Origin: Trebonia sp963737285
GTDB lineage: Bacteria > Actinomycetota > Actinomycetes > Streptosporangiales > Streptosporangiaceae
NCBI GenBank assembly: GCA_963737285.1
Contig: CAVTRT010000002.1
Location: 1,178,001-1,242,000 of the forward strand
Direction: 5' to 3'
Length of the DNA stretch: 64,000 nt
Part shown: piece after piece, positions 44,428 through 53,565 of the stretch
How the letters are laid out: the number at the start of each line of letters is the position of its first letter
How positions within the stretch are numbered: the stretch's first letter is position 1
The notes under the pieces: generated by a model
Database searches by the model: none
What the model saw: the letters and a program-made list of their open reading frames with translations, nothing else
What the model was told of the DNA's origin: nothing
Position numbers and translations under genes: made by a program

Positions 44428-46580
44428 GGCGTCGCCGTCGCGGTCGGCCCCGCCGTCGCGGTCGGCCCCGCCTTTGCGGTTGGCCGCGCCTTTGCGGTCT
44501 TGTGCGGGGCGACCAGCCCAGCCCGCTTCAGCTTCGGCAGCGACGTGGGCAGATTGCCGCCAGGCACGGCCGCCTTCTGCCCTTGGAGTCCGTAGATGCC
44601 GTCGTAGATCTGCTCGACGGCCGGCGCCGCCGCGTCGGCGCCGTAACCGGAGTCCGGCAGCATGACCACCACTACGTACTGCGGGTTGTTGCAGGGGGCG
44701 AAGGAAGCGAACACCGAGGTGGCGTTCGACCCGAAGGCCTCAGCGGTACCGGTCTTGCCCGCCACGCAGACCTTGCTGAGCGGGAACCCGCCGAAAGCGC
44801 TCTGCGCCGTGCCCTGGGTCACCACGCCCGCGAGGGCGTTGCGGATGTAGGACAGCGTGTACTGCGACGCCGGGACATGACCGATCACCGGCGGGTTGAT
44901 CTTCTGCACCACCGTGCCGGACGTCGACACGAGCGCCTCGCCAACCCGCGGGCTGTATAGCGTCCCGCCGTTGGCCAGGGCCACATAGGCGTTAGCGAGT
45001 TGCAGCGGCGTCGTGCTGACGTAGCCCTGGCCGATCGTCGCGATGGCCGCAAGTCCCGGCTCCCACATGTATCCGGACTCGCAGTCCTGGAACGCGATCT
45101 GCTGGACGTAGGAGCCGTTCTTCTTGCCGTTCTTGCACCACGCCTGGCCCTTATCGGCGTTGTCCTTCCACAGCCAGTACAGCCACTGCCGGGTCGGGAC
45201 CGCGCCGGTGGACTCCCCGGCCAGGTCGATGCCGGTGGGCTTGCCAAATCCCCAGGCCAGCTCGCCCGCCTGCATTTTCTGGAGGGGGCCGTTCGGGTTG
45301 GCCTGGAAGTCGGCGGCCACATCGTCGCTCTTCCACATCTGGTACCCGAGCTCGTAGTAGACCGTGTCGCAGGACACGATCAGCGCCCGGGAGAGCGAGA
45401 TCGGGCCCATGTTCGGCTCACCGTCGTTGGCGTAGGAGTGCCCGTCGATCTTGTAGATCGCGGGGCAGTTGTACTGGCCGTTGATGCTGTATCCATTCTC
45501 GACTGCAGTCGCTGTAGACACGATCTTGAACGTCGAGCCGGGTGAGTACTCGCCCTGGGTGTCGTAGTTAATGATCGGGGCGCCGACCGACGCGCTCCCT
45601 GTCATGTTGGGCGGGCCGAACAGGGCCTGGAACTGCGACTGCGAGATGCCGTTGGTCCAGACGTTCGGATCGTAGTCCGGGTAGCTGGCCATCGCCACGA
45701 TCCGGCCGGTGGTCGTCTCCACGATCGCCGCTCCCTGGTCCATGGCGTTGCCCTCCGCGCGGGACCTGGCGACCGCGTCGTCCAGCGCGTTCTGGGCGAC
45801 CACCTGCACCTTCGCGTTGATGCTGGTGATGAGGTCATCGCCGGGCCTCGCCGCGACCTGGCTCACGGTCCCGGTGACGTCGCCGGCCGCGTTGACCGAC
45901 ACGGTCTGCTTCCCCGTCACACCGCGCAACTGCTGGTCGTACTGCGCTTCCAGTCCCGCCTGGCCGACTAGGTCCACCCTGGAGAACCCGGTCACGGTGA
46001 GATGCCGCGTCTGGACCTCCTGCGCCGTGATGGGCTGCAGGTAACCCAGCACCTGCGCCGGGTCCGCGCCATCCGGCGAGGGATAGTAGACGACCGGCTG
46101 GACCTGCGCCGTAACGCCGACATAAACCGTCGGCTCCTCCATGACCTGTAGGGCGACCTGGTTGCTGACATGATCGTCCACCGGGATCGGCTGGTATGGC
46201 GAGCCCGACCAGCAGGGCGGCTTGACGCCTGCGGTGCACAGTGTGGTCTCCGCCTTCAGCACCTGGGCGGACATGCCGAGCAGCGCCGCGAGCCGCTGCA
46301 GCACCGCCGTCCCGGCGTCGGGCTGCTGTGAGAGCTGCATCATGTTGACGGAGATGACCAGCGAGGTCTTGTTGGTCACGAACGCGTCGCCCTGATCGTC
46401 GAGGATCTCGCCACGCAGTGCCGGGACCACGATCGTCCGGGTCTGGCTATCCGCCGCGAGCGTCTTGAACTGGGTCCCGTTCATCACCTGCAGGTACCAC
46501 AGGCGTCCGCCGAGCACTGCCAGCACCAGCACTGCCACCGCGTACAGCACGACCAGCCGCCGTCGGTGCAGGGGAATCAT
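44424..46580 (-). CDS. mrdA: Penicillin-binding protein 2 (elongation transpeptidase)
   Basis: A 718-residue class B PBP. One N-terminal membrane anchor (LVVLYAVAVLVLAVLGG), dimerisation domain, and transpeptidase domain with STFK (active-site Ser near residue 346), SCD in place of SxN, and KTGTAE (about 607). The C-terminus ends in an Ala/Thr/Pro tail with KAGPTATAGPTATA repeats. The ATG at 46580 overlaps the mreD stop (ATGA); a longer frame would run antisense-free through the mreD tail and lacks PBP features. Confidence 0.95.
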   Translation of the reverse strand: MIPLHRRRLVVLYAVAVLVLAVLGGRLWYLQVMNGTQFKTLAADSQTRTIVVPALRGEILDDQGDAFVTNKTSLVISVNMMQLSQQPDAGTAVLQRLAALLGMSAQVLKAETTLCTAGVKPPCWSGSPYQPIPVDDHVSNQVALQVMEEPTVYVGVTAQVQPVVYYPSPDGADPAQVLGYLQPITAQEVQTRHLTVTGFSRVDLVGQAGLEAQYDQQLRGVTGKQTVSVNAAGDVTGTVSQVAARPGDDLITSINAKVQVVAQNALDDAVARSRAEGNAMDQGAAIVETTTGRIVAMASYPDYDPNVWTNGISQSQFQALFGPPNMTGSASVGAPIINYDTQGEYSPGSTFKIVSTATAVENGYSINGQYNCPAIYKIDGHSYANDGEPNMGPISLSRALIVSCDTVYYELGYQMWKSDDVAADFQANPNGPLQKMQAGELAWGFGKPTGIDLAGESTGAVPTRQWLYWLWKDNADKGQAWCKNGKKNGSYVQQIAFQDCESGYMWEPGLAAIATIGQGYVSTTPLQLANAYVALANGGTLYSPRVGEALVSTSGTVVQKINPPVIGHVPASQYTLSYIRNALAGVVTQGTAQSAFGGFPLSKVCVAGKTGTAEAFGSNATSVFASFAPCNNPQYVVVVMLPDSGYGADAAAPAVEQIYDGIYGLQGQKAAVPGGNLPTSLPKLKRAGLVAPHKTAKARPTAKAGPTATAGPTATATP

Positions 46581-48370
46581 CGGCGTTCTCCCATCCGTGT
46601 GTCGCCAAGTCCGCTGGGCTTGCGCTGGAGCATGATCCTGGGCGGCTTGCGTGACAACCAGCCGCGCCCCGGCGAGCTGCGCCGGGCGCGGGCGACTGGC
46701 TTCGACGGCTTCAGCCATCCCTTGCCAGGAGACGCCTTCCTCCCGCTCGGCCAGCCCGTTCCCCCCGCAGGTGGGCCGCCTGTCCGTAGCCAGCCCTTTC
46801 CGGGCCCACGAGCAGAACGGGCCCATCCGCCTGCCCTACCGGAGGCCCATCCCGCACCGGTGGACGTCGCCGTTCGCGTGACGCAGTGCCCGCCGGCGCG
46901 CGGCCCGCCGCGCCGAGGCCAGCCGCGCCGGCGCCAGCCGCGGCCGGGCCCGCGAGAGTCGGCCCCGGCGAACAGCGACGGCCCGAGTGCGCCAGCGAAG
47001 CCGCCATTGCGGTAAGAGCCAACGCCGCCCCCCAGGACGCCGCCTCCCAGGACGCTGCCGCCGATGACGCCGTCGCGTCGCCCGGCACGCCGGCCGCCTG
47101 GCCAGCTACGGCTCCGCAGCCAGTCGCCGCCCGCGGGGCCTGCGTCCCTGCGAAACTCGCCGCCCTTAACAGCGCCGCCACCGCGCGACGTGCCGCCTGG
47201 GCCACTGTCACGCAGCCAGCGGCTTCCGCGTAGCGCGCCAGCATCGCGCAGGCCACTGCCGCCGGCCCCTGGCAGCGCCTGACCCCGCAGGCCGCTGCCA
47301 CCGCCGCCCCGAAACGCCTCACCACGCAGACCGCTGCCACCGCCGCCCCGAAACGCCTCACCCCGCAGGCCGCTGCCACCGGCACCTCTCAGCGCCTGAC
47401 CCCGCAGCGCGCTGCCACCGGCGCCCCGAAACGCCTCACCACGCAGACCGCTGCCACCGGCACCCCGAAACGCCTCACCACGCAGACCGCTGCCACCGGC
47501 ACCCCGCAGCGCCTGACCCCGCAGCGCGCTGCCACCGGCACCCCGCAACGCCTCACCACGCAGCGCGCTGCCACCGGCCTCTCGCAGCGGCTGACCCCGC
47601 AGGCCGCTGCCACCAGCACCCCGCAACCTGCCCGCAGTTGCGCTCTGGCCGGAGAACGTGGGTGCGAGAGGGGGGGCGGACGTTCGGAAAATGGGGGCTG
47701 ACGGGGTCGCGGAACGCAATGCGTCAGGCCTGGCGCCGGCGAAGCTCAGCCGGGGTACGGACCCGGTCATGACCCGGGCCCCGGCGGCGGCGCGCACGGC
47801 GCCGAGGCCCGGGGCCTGTCCCTTCTTGCGCGGCGGGAACAGGGTGTGGGCCGGCTTCGGCCCGCCCCGGACGACGGCCACGAGCAGCAGCGCGACCGGG
47901 CTGAGGAAAAGGTCATAGACGATTGCGGCCGGCAGAACATGGCTGATGGCGGGCATGGTCATGCTGGGATCGCTGAGCATCCTGCCCAGGCCCGCGAGCA
48001 GCACCTCGGCGATGGCCGCGCAGGCCGGGACTGTGGGCAGCGCGGCCATCGCCGGTCGGTCCTCCTCCCCCCTGCGCTGCAGTGCTCCAAGCAGCCCGCA
48101 GCCGTACCCGACGAGGCAGAAGACGAGGGCCTTCTCGCCGATGAGATCGCTGCCTGGCGGCGCGATGTCCAGCGCCAGCCCGCCGATGAAGCCGGCCAGC
48201 ATGCCCGGTACCGGGCCGCCCACGGCGGCCAGCGCGAGGACGATGAGCAGCACCACGTCCGGCTGGGCGTTGCCCGGCAGCGGGATCCGGTTGACCAGCA
48301 TGGCCTGGACGATGATGGCGGGGACCAGCAGAACCGGAGGCCCTAGCAGGCTGCGGAGCAACCGCGTCAC
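46577..48370 (-). CDS. mreD: MreD with a long repetitive basic C-terminal extension
   Basis: The first about 170 of 597 residues are a normal MreD: five hydrophobic segments, LPGNAQPDVVLLIVLALA, GPVPGMLAGFIGGLALDIAPPG split, and GALQRRGEEDR. MreD links MreC/MreB to the wall machinery and usually ends near residue 170-200. Here the frame continues for 420 more residues: a linker, ten tandem 13-residue units, then an Arg/Gly/Trp-rich tail (GKGWL, GRGWL, SRKPPRIML). The tail is very basic, so probably a disordered cytoplasmic extension. It must be translated far enough to reach the ATGA overlap with mrdA, so it is unlikely to be an artefact of a lost stop. Confidence 0.85.
   Translation of the reverse strand: MTRLLRSLLGPPVLLVPAIIVQAMLVNRIPLPGNAQPDVVLLIVLALAAVGGPVPGMLAGFIGGLALDIAPPGSDLIGEKALVFCLVGYGCGLLGALQRRGEEDRPAMAALPTVPACAAIAEVLLAGLGRMLSDPSMTMPAISHVLPAAIVYDLFLSPVALLLVAVVRGGPKPAHTLFPPRKKGQAPGLGAVRAAAGARVMTGSVPRLSFAGARPDALRSATPSAPIFRTSAPPLAPTFSGQSATAGRLRGAGGSGLRGQPLREAGGSALRGEALRGAGGSALRGQALRGAGGSGLRGEAFRGAGGSGLRGEAFRGAGGSALRGQALRGAGGSGLRGEAFRGGGGSGLRGEAFRGGGGSGLRGQALPGAGGSGLRDAGALRGSRWLRDSGPGGTSRGGGAVKGGEFRRDAGPAGGDWLRSRSWPGGRRAGRRDGVIGGSVLGGGVLGGGVGSYRNGGFAGALGPSLFAGADSRGPGRGWRRRGWPRRGGPRAGGHCVTRTATSTGAGWASGRAGGWARSARGPGKGWLRTGGPPAGGTGWPSGRKASPGKGWLKPSKPVARARRSSPGRGWLSRKPPRIMLQRKPSGLGDTRMGERR
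47234..47623 (-). repeat. 39-bp coding tandem repeat in mreD, ten copies
   Basis: Residues about 250-379 of the MreD extension are ten consecutive units of RGAGGSGLRGEAF type (13 residues, 39 bp), with variants such as RGAGGSALRGQAL. Copies differ at synonymous and non-synonymous sites, and the frame is kept throughout. Confidence 0.92.
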
Positions 48371-49248
48371 TGTGCGCCCAGCTTCGCCTGCGCTGGCAGA
48401 CCATCCACTACGGCGTTGCGCGGGTCGGTACGGGGCGGTGCGATGACCACGCCGACCACGCCGATGCCGGTGAAGTCGGTGAACGGGGTGATCAGCGCGG
48501 TCTGCGTGAGCGCGCCCGGCGCGCTGGTGACAGATTTGATGTACCCGACCGGCACCCCTGGCACGTAGGGCTTGCCCCCAACGGAGCCGAACGTCACCAC
48601 GTCCTCCCCCGGCATCAGGGTGGAGGTGGCGCTGAACAGCGTGAGGTGCATGCTGTCGTTGCCGACCATCGTCTGCCCGGACCCGGTGACCTCGCCGATG
48701 ATGCCCGTCGTGGCCGTCCGGACGCCGACGACTGAGGACGCGTCGGTGGCCAGCTCGACGGTGGAGGTGGTAAGGCCGACGCTGGTGACGACGCCGACGA
48801 GTCCATTGCCGTTAAGCACGGTCTCGTTCGAGGTGATGCCGTCCTGGGTGCCAGCATCGATCGTGACGGTGTCGGAGTAGTCACCGCCGACCGCGATGAC
48901 GCTCGCCGTGACGATCTTGTAGCCGCCCCTGGCGTCGAGCTGCAGCAACTGCTGCAGTTGCTTGGCCTCGGTCCCGGCCACCTGCTCGCTGCTGACCTCG
49001 CTTCGCAGCAGGTCGTTCTGCTCTTCCAGGCTGGCGATCTCGCTGGCGTCGTCGTGAGTTGCCGCGTGGAGGAACCCCGCGACAGGCGTCGTCACACCGC
49101 CGGCCAGCCGCTCGACCGGGCCGAAGATCGTGTTGCCGGCCCCGCTGCCCCCGTTCGGTCCGCCATCGCGGTAGCTGATCGTGATCAGTGCGATAGCCGC
49201 GACCAGCAAGACGGCGAGGACCAGACGTGTCCACCGATTGTCATGCAC
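48367..49248 (-). CDS. mreC: Cell-shape protein MreC
   Basis: A 293-residue single-pass membrane protein (LVLAVLLVAAIALITISY anchor) with a short coiled coil (SLEEQNDLLRSEVSSEQV) and a periplasmic-side beta domain (VIAVGGDYSDTVTIDAG, LNGNGLVGVVTSVG, FGSVGGKPYVPGVPVGYI split). GTG at 49248 is chosen for GGGAGG nine bases upstream and for matching the short cytoplasmic N-terminus of homologues; an in-frame start at 49341 is the alternative. Its end overlaps the mreD start in ATGA. Confidence 0.94.
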   Translation of the reverse strand: MHDNRWTRLVLAVLLVAAIALITISYRDGGPNGGSGAGNTIFGPVERLAGGVTTPVAGFLHAATHDDASEIASLEEQNDLLRSEVSSEQVAGTEAKQLQQLLQLDARGGYKIVTASVIAVGGDYSDTVTIDAGTQDGITSNETVLNGNGLVGVVTSVGLTTSTVELATDASSVVGVRTATTGIIGEVTGSGQTMVGNDSMHLTLFSATSTLMPGEDVVTFGSVGGKPYVPGVPVGYIKSVTSAPGALTQTALITPFTDFTGIGVVGVVIAPPRTDPRNAVVDGLPAQAKLGAQ

Positions 49249-49410
49249 AGTGCAGTGCCTCCCGCTCGCCTCGGGCCGCCGACCGGCGGCGCCTTCCCTC
49301 GTCGCTCCCTCGTCCCTCAGTCGCTCCTCGAGTCCAGGCACCGCCGCGACCCCCGGCTACTTCTCCCGCTCGCCCAAAACCAGGACCCGCTCTGGTCTAG
49401 GGTTTGGGGC

Positions 49411-50442
49411 CTACCGCCGGTGGTCGGGCACCAGCACCTGGCGCAGCGTGTCGAAGTCCTCGACGCACTTGCCGGTGCCGAGCACCACCGAGTCGAGCGG
49501 GCTGTCGGCGATGTGCACCGGCATTCCCGTTTCCTCGCGGATTCGCTGGTCCAGACCCCGCAGCAGCGCGCCGCCACCGGTCAGCGCGATGCCCCGGTCC
49601 ATGACATCCCCGGCTAGCTCCGGCGGGCACTTGTCGAGGGTCGTCTTGACCGCATCGATGATGAGGTTGACCGGCTCCTCGATAGCCCGCCTGACCTCGG
49701 CGGCGGAGATGACGACTGTCTTGGGCAGGCCGGAGACCAGGTCCCGGCCGCGGATCTCGGCGTGCGGCTCGTCGGCGCTAGGGAAGGCGCTCCCCAAGGC
49801 GACCTTGATCTCCTCGGCGGTGCGCTCGCCCAGCATGAGCGAGTGCTCCTTCTTGCCGAAGTTGATGATCGCCTGGTCGAGCTCGTCGCCGCCGATCCTG
49901 ATCGACTGGCTGGTCACGATCCCGCCGAGGCTGATGACCGCGACCTCGGTGGTACCGCCGCCGATGTCGACGACCATGTTGCCGGTCGGCTCGTTGACCG
50001 GCAGGCCGGCGCCAATGGCGGCGGCCATCGGCTCCTCGATGATGTAGACCCGTCGCGCTCCGGCCTGGTGGCCTGCCTCCTTGACGGCGGACTGCTCCAC
50101 GCCGGTGATGCCACTGGGCACCGCGACAACGATCCTGGGCTTGGCCATGCGAGCGCGCTTGTGCACCTTCTGGATGAAGTAGCGCAGCATCCGCTCGGTC
50201 ACGTCGAAGTCGGCGATCACGCCGTCCTTGAGCGGCCGCACCGCCACGATGTTGCCTGGGGTGCGGCCGATCATCCGTTTCGCCTCGACCCCGACGGCCA
50301 CGATCTGGCCGTTGTTGGTATTGAGCGCCACGACGCTTGGCTCATTGAGGACGATCCCTCGGCCACGCACGTACACGAGCGTGTTGGCGGTACCGAGGTC
50401 TACGGCCATGTCGCGGCCAAGGAACGTCATCGCGCTGCTCAT
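49411..50442 (-). CDS. mreB: Actin-like cell-shape protein MreB
   Basis: A 343-residue actin-family ATPase that positions elongation machinery. Phosphate-1 loop AVDLGTANTLVYVRG, VAVPSGITGVEQSAVKEAG, phosphate-2 DIGGGTTEVAVISLGG, and ALTGGGALLRGLDQ adenosine motif are all present. First gene of the mreBCD-mrdA-rodA operon; 162 bases before mreC. Confidence 0.97.
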   Translation of the reverse strand: MSSAMTFLGRDMAVDLGTANTLVYVRGRGIVLNEPSVVALNTNNGQIVAVGVEAKRMIGRTPGNIVAVRPLKDGVIADFDVTERMLRYFIQKVHKRARMAKPRIVVAVPSGITGVEQSAVKEAGHQAGARRVYIIEEPMAAAIGAGLPVNEPTGNMVVDIGGGTTEVAVISLGGIVTSQSIRIGGDELDQAIINFGKKEHSLMLGERTAEEIKVALGSAFPSADEPHAEIRGRDLVSGLPKTVVISAAEVRRAIEEPVNLIIDAVKTTLDKCPPELAGDVMDRGIALTGGGALLRGLDQRIREETGMPVHIADSPLDSVVLGTGKCVEDFDTLRQVLVPDHRR

Positions 50443-50608
50443 CGGGAACGGGCACCTTCCGATCCGAAAACGCCAGGAAAGTTCTTCACGAATTATTCAG
50501 CCAGTACTCAGTGGTCGTGCACTGCTTGTTCACACGGCACTGTCTTCCGCCGACTGCTCATCGGGCGGGCGGCCTTCGTACTCTTTACTTCGGCCAGAGC
50601 ACGGCCCG

Positions 50609-51019
50609 TTAAACGAGTTCCGGGAAGAAGATCTTGATCTCTCGCTCGGCGGACTCCGGGGAGTCGGATCCGTGCACGATGTTCTCCGAGACCTCGAGAG
50701 CGAAGTCGCCCCGGATAGTCCCAGGAGCGGACTCAACCGGGTTCGTCTTCCCAGCTAGGGCGCGGAACGCCGGGATCGCGCTCTCGCCCTCGGCGACCAG
50801 TGCGACCAGCGGGCCTGAGGTGATGAAGTCGACGAGCCCAGCGAAGAACGGGCGCTCGGCGTGCTCGGCATAGTGCGCGCGGGCGGTGTCCCGGTCGATT
50901 GTGCGCAGCTCGAGAGCGATGACTTTTAGTCCCTTTCGCTCAATTCGGGCGATTACCTCGCCGATGAGGTTGCGGCGAACACCATCCGGCTTGACCAGAA
51001 TGAGGGTGCGCTGAGGCAT
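50609..51019 (-). CDS. ndk: Nucleoside diphosphate kinase
   Basis: A 136-residue enzyme transferring gamma-phosphate between NTPs and NDPs through a phosphohistidine. TLILVKPDGVRRNLIGEV start, YAEHAERPFFAGLVDFITSG, and the catalytic NIVHGSDS with His116. Located between the mre cluster and folC as in most actinobacteria. Confidence 0.98.
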   Translation of the reverse strand: MPQRTLILVKPDGVRRNLIGEVIARIERKGLKVIALELRTIDRDTARAHYAEHAERPFFAGLVDFITSGPLVALVAEGESAIPAFRALAGKTNPVESAPGTIRGDFALEVSENIVHGSDSPESAEREIKIFFPELV

Positions 51020-51632
51020 TGTTGCTCCCTTGCAAAGTCTTTACGCATTTGTGTCCCGCATGCATCAGGCACACATGTCCTAAAACAGTGCCCTGCACAG
51101 CGGGTGCGCCACGCTGGCGCAGGCCGACAGCCAGCGCGGCTGTCGGGGCGGAGGCATAGCCACCAGGCATGAGCCTACCGGGTAACCGAACAAACCCGCC
51201 CACCGCGTCCGCCTTTCCCTGTTCCGTGTCGCCTTCGAGGTCCCACGGTTACTCGGCACCCTGTCAGGCAAACCACTTTTGCCCGATATATCCCGTTCGT
51301 GACAGGCATGCCTCATGGGGTCGCTAATCCGACCGGACTCTTACCGTCCCGACTCGCTGGCGCATCCGCCCCACCACCGTCCGCACTCGCTGGCGCATCC
51401 GCACCGCTTAAGCGGGCCCGTTGGGGCCAACGGGTCAATACCAGCCGGGCCCGATGGCGCCAACGGGTCAATACCAGCCCGACCCGATGGCGCCAACGGG
51501 TCAATACCAGCCCGGCCCGATGGCGCCAACGGGTCAATACCAGCCCGACCCGATGGCGCCAACGGGTCAATACCAGCCCGACCCGATAGCGCCAACGGGT
51601 CAATACCGGCCCGACTCGATGGGTGGCGCGGG
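51020..51632. other. Repeat-bearing intergenic region between ndk and the DUF4233 gene
   Basis: 613 bases. The first part is the ndk upstream region. From 51345 there are direct repeats of CTCGCTGGCGCATCCGC (two copies, about 33 bases apart), then the 33-bp array at 51420-51620. No credible gene start, tRNA or terminator noticed. Confidence 0.5.
51420..51620. repeat. 33-bp tandem repeat, six copies
   Basis: CCAACGGGTCAATACC recurs at 51427, 51460, 51493, 51526, 51559 and 51592, exactly 33 bases apart; units differ by one to three bases. Because 33 is a multiple of three, every frame stays open; one plus-strand frame reads PMAPTGQYQPD repeats and ends at 51636. There are no spacers, so it is not a CRISPR array. 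Confidence 0.9.
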
Positions 51633-51974
51633 CTAGGCCGAGGTGACGGAGCCTGCGTCTGACGCTTCCCACTTTCGGGCTAGCCAGATGCCGGTGCCCC
51701 ACAGGGCCGCGAAGATGGCGCCGAGCGCGTACATGACGGGGAGCAAGACCCCGGCAGCTATGACCACCAGTTGCAGCAGGGACCCGGCGACTAGCGCCCA
51801 GCCCATCTTGGGGCGCCCGACAAAGCCTGCCAGCAAGATCGCCAGGATGGCGATGCCCCCGCCGATACTGCCCGCGACCCCGCCGCGGACATGCTCAAGG
51901 ACCATGGCGGGGACGATGCAGAGGGCAACGACGACGGCCTCCATGGCCAGAACGGTTCCGCACAGCCGCCTCAC
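51633..51974 (-). CDS. DUF4233 membrane protein
   Basis: A 113-residue protein with four hydrophobic segments (AMEAVVVALCIVPAMVL, GIAILAILLAGFVG, LVAGSLLQLVVIAAGVLL, LGAIFAALWGTGIWLA) and the RRLCGTVLAMEAVVV start characteristic of the DUF4233 family, which in actinobacteria follows folC. The function is unknown. It starts 31 bases after the folC stop. Confidence 0.9.
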   Translation of the reverse strand: MRRLCGTVLAMEAVVVALCIVPAMVLEHVRGGVAGSIGGGIAILAILLAGFVGRPKMGWALVAGSLLQLVVIAAGVLLPVMYALGAIFAALWGTGIWLARKWEASDAGSVTSA

Positions 51975-52005
51975 GAGGCACCTCCACCAGCAATCAGAAC
52001 CTGCC

Positions 52006-53484
52006 TCACGACAGGTCCCCCACCGTAAACGAGTGCCGGGACGGGGTGCCCGGCGGGGGTGGCACGTCGCCGTCGGCCGCCCGGCCCGGGGTAAGCAGTG
52101 CCCGAGCGTCGCCTGCGGTGACGACCGACCCGGTGATCAGCACCGCGCTGTTGCCCGGGATCTCATCGGGACCAGTCGGCTCGTCGGCGAGGGCCACCGC
52201 CGCCTCGATCGCGTCATCCAGCCGGTCCCGCACGATGACGCGGTCCTCGCCGAAGATCTCCGTCGCGATCGCGCCAAGCTCGGTGGCGGGCATCGACCTG
52301 GACAGCGAGTTAGTCGTCACCACGATGTCGGACAGCACCGGCTCCAGGTCCTCCAGTATCCCGGTCACGTCCTTGTCAGCGGCGACCGCGACGACACCGA
52401 TGAGCCGGTTGAACCGGAACGACTCCTGCAGCCCGTCGATGGTCGCGGCCATGCCCGCCGGGTTGTGCGAGGCGTCGGCGATAACTGTCGGGCTGCGGCG
52501 CAAGATCTCCAGCCGCCCCGGCGAGGAGGCCTTGGCGAAGCCATCGCGCACTAGGTCGCTGGCCAGCCCGGACGAGCTCAGCCCAGGTCCCAGCTCGAGC
52601 GAGTTGCTACCGTCAAGCCCGACGGTAGCGGTAACCCCGGCAAATGCCTCCACTGCCGCCAGCGCGCAGGCGGCGTTCCCGGCCTGATAGGCGCCGAACA
52701 GTGGCAGGTACACCCCGTCATACTCACCGCGCAGCCCGCGTAGCGTGAGCGACTGCCCGCCGACGGCCATCTCGCGGGCAAGCACGCCGAACTCGATGCC
52801 CTCGCGGACCACTGACGCCCCGACGGACGCCGCGTGGTCTAGCAGTACCGAAGCGGCGGCCACCTGCGGCTGCTGCGCGATCACCGCGACCGCGCCCGGC
52901 TTGATGATCCCGGCCTTCTCGGTCGCGATCTCCTCGATCGTGTCGCCCAGCCACTGCATGTGGTCCATCGCGATCGGCCCGATCACCGCGACGGCCCCGT
53001 CGGCCACGTTGGTCGCGTCCCACCGGCCGCCCATGCCGACCTCGATGACCGCGACGTCGACCGGCGCGTCGGCGAAGGCAGCGAACGCCATGCCAACGAG
53101 CACCTCGAAAAACGACAGCGGCGCCGGCTGCCTGTCATCGGTCAGCTGGATGTACGGGAGCAGCTCTTCATAGAGCTCGACGAAGCGCTCTTCGGTGACC
53201 GGCACGCCATCAATGCAGATCCGCTCCCGCATCGTGGCAAGGTGCGGGCTGGTGAACCGCCCGGTCCTCAAGCCCCGCTCGCGCAACAGCGAGTCGATCA
53301 TCCGGGCCATCGATGTCTTGCCGTTCGTGCCGGTGACGTGGATGACCTGGAATGCCCGCTGCGGGTCGCCCAGCATGGAGGTAAGCGCCGCGATGCGCTC
53401 CAGCGTCGGCGAGATCTGGTGCTCTGGGCGCCGCTCCGCGATCTCGAGCTCTACCTCGCGCAGTCGCTCGTCAACATCATCCAC
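52006..53484 (-). CDS. folC: Bifunctional dihydrofolate/folylpolyglutamate synthase
   Basis: A 492-residue Mur-ligase-family enzyme adding glutamate to dihydropteroate and folates. P-loop HVTGTNGKTSM (49-59), FTSPHLATMRERICIDG, EVGMGGRWDATNV and the HNPAGMAATIDGL C-terminal domain motif are present. Ends in a disordered Pro/Asp-rich tail. Placed between valS and the DUF4233 gene, the usual actinobacterial order. Confidence 0.95.
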   Translation of the reverse strand: MDDVDERLREVELEIAERRPEHQISPTLERIAALTSMLGDPQRAFQVIHVTGTNGKTSMARMIDSLLRERGLRTGRFTSPHLATMRERICIDGVPVTEERFVELYEELLPYIQLTDDRQPAPLSFFEVLVGMAFAAFADAPVDVAVIEVGMGGRWDATNVADGAVAVIGPIAMDHMQWLGDTIEEIATEKAGIIKPGAVAVIAQQPQVAAASVLLDHAASVGASVVREGIEFGVLAREMAVGGQSLTLRGLRGEYDGVYLPLFGAYQAGNAACALAAVEAFAGVTATVGLDGSNSLELGPGLSSSGLASDLVRDGFAKASSPGRLEILRRSPTVIADASHNPAGMAATIDGLQESFRFNRLIGVVAVAADKDVTGILEDLEPVLSDIVVTTNSLSRSMPATELGAIATEIFGEDRVIVRDRLDDAIEAAVALADEPTGPDEIPGNSAVLITGSVVTAGDARALLTPGRAADGDVPPPPGTPSRHSFTVGDLS

Positions 53485-53565
53485 GCTGTTCAGCCTACTG
53501 CTTCGTCTCAGGCAGCCACGAGTTGCTGCTGTCGGTGGGATCGTCGTACGACGCAGCAGCGCGTC

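Noticed and set aside
48371..49341. Longer MreC start at 49341
   Set aside because: The extra 31 residues lack MreC character, while GTG at 49248 has a strong GGGAGG site and matches the short cytoplasmic N-terminus of homologues.
51420..51620. Possible CRISPR array
   Set aside because: The 33-bp units are contiguous with no unique spacers, and no cas genes are in the window.
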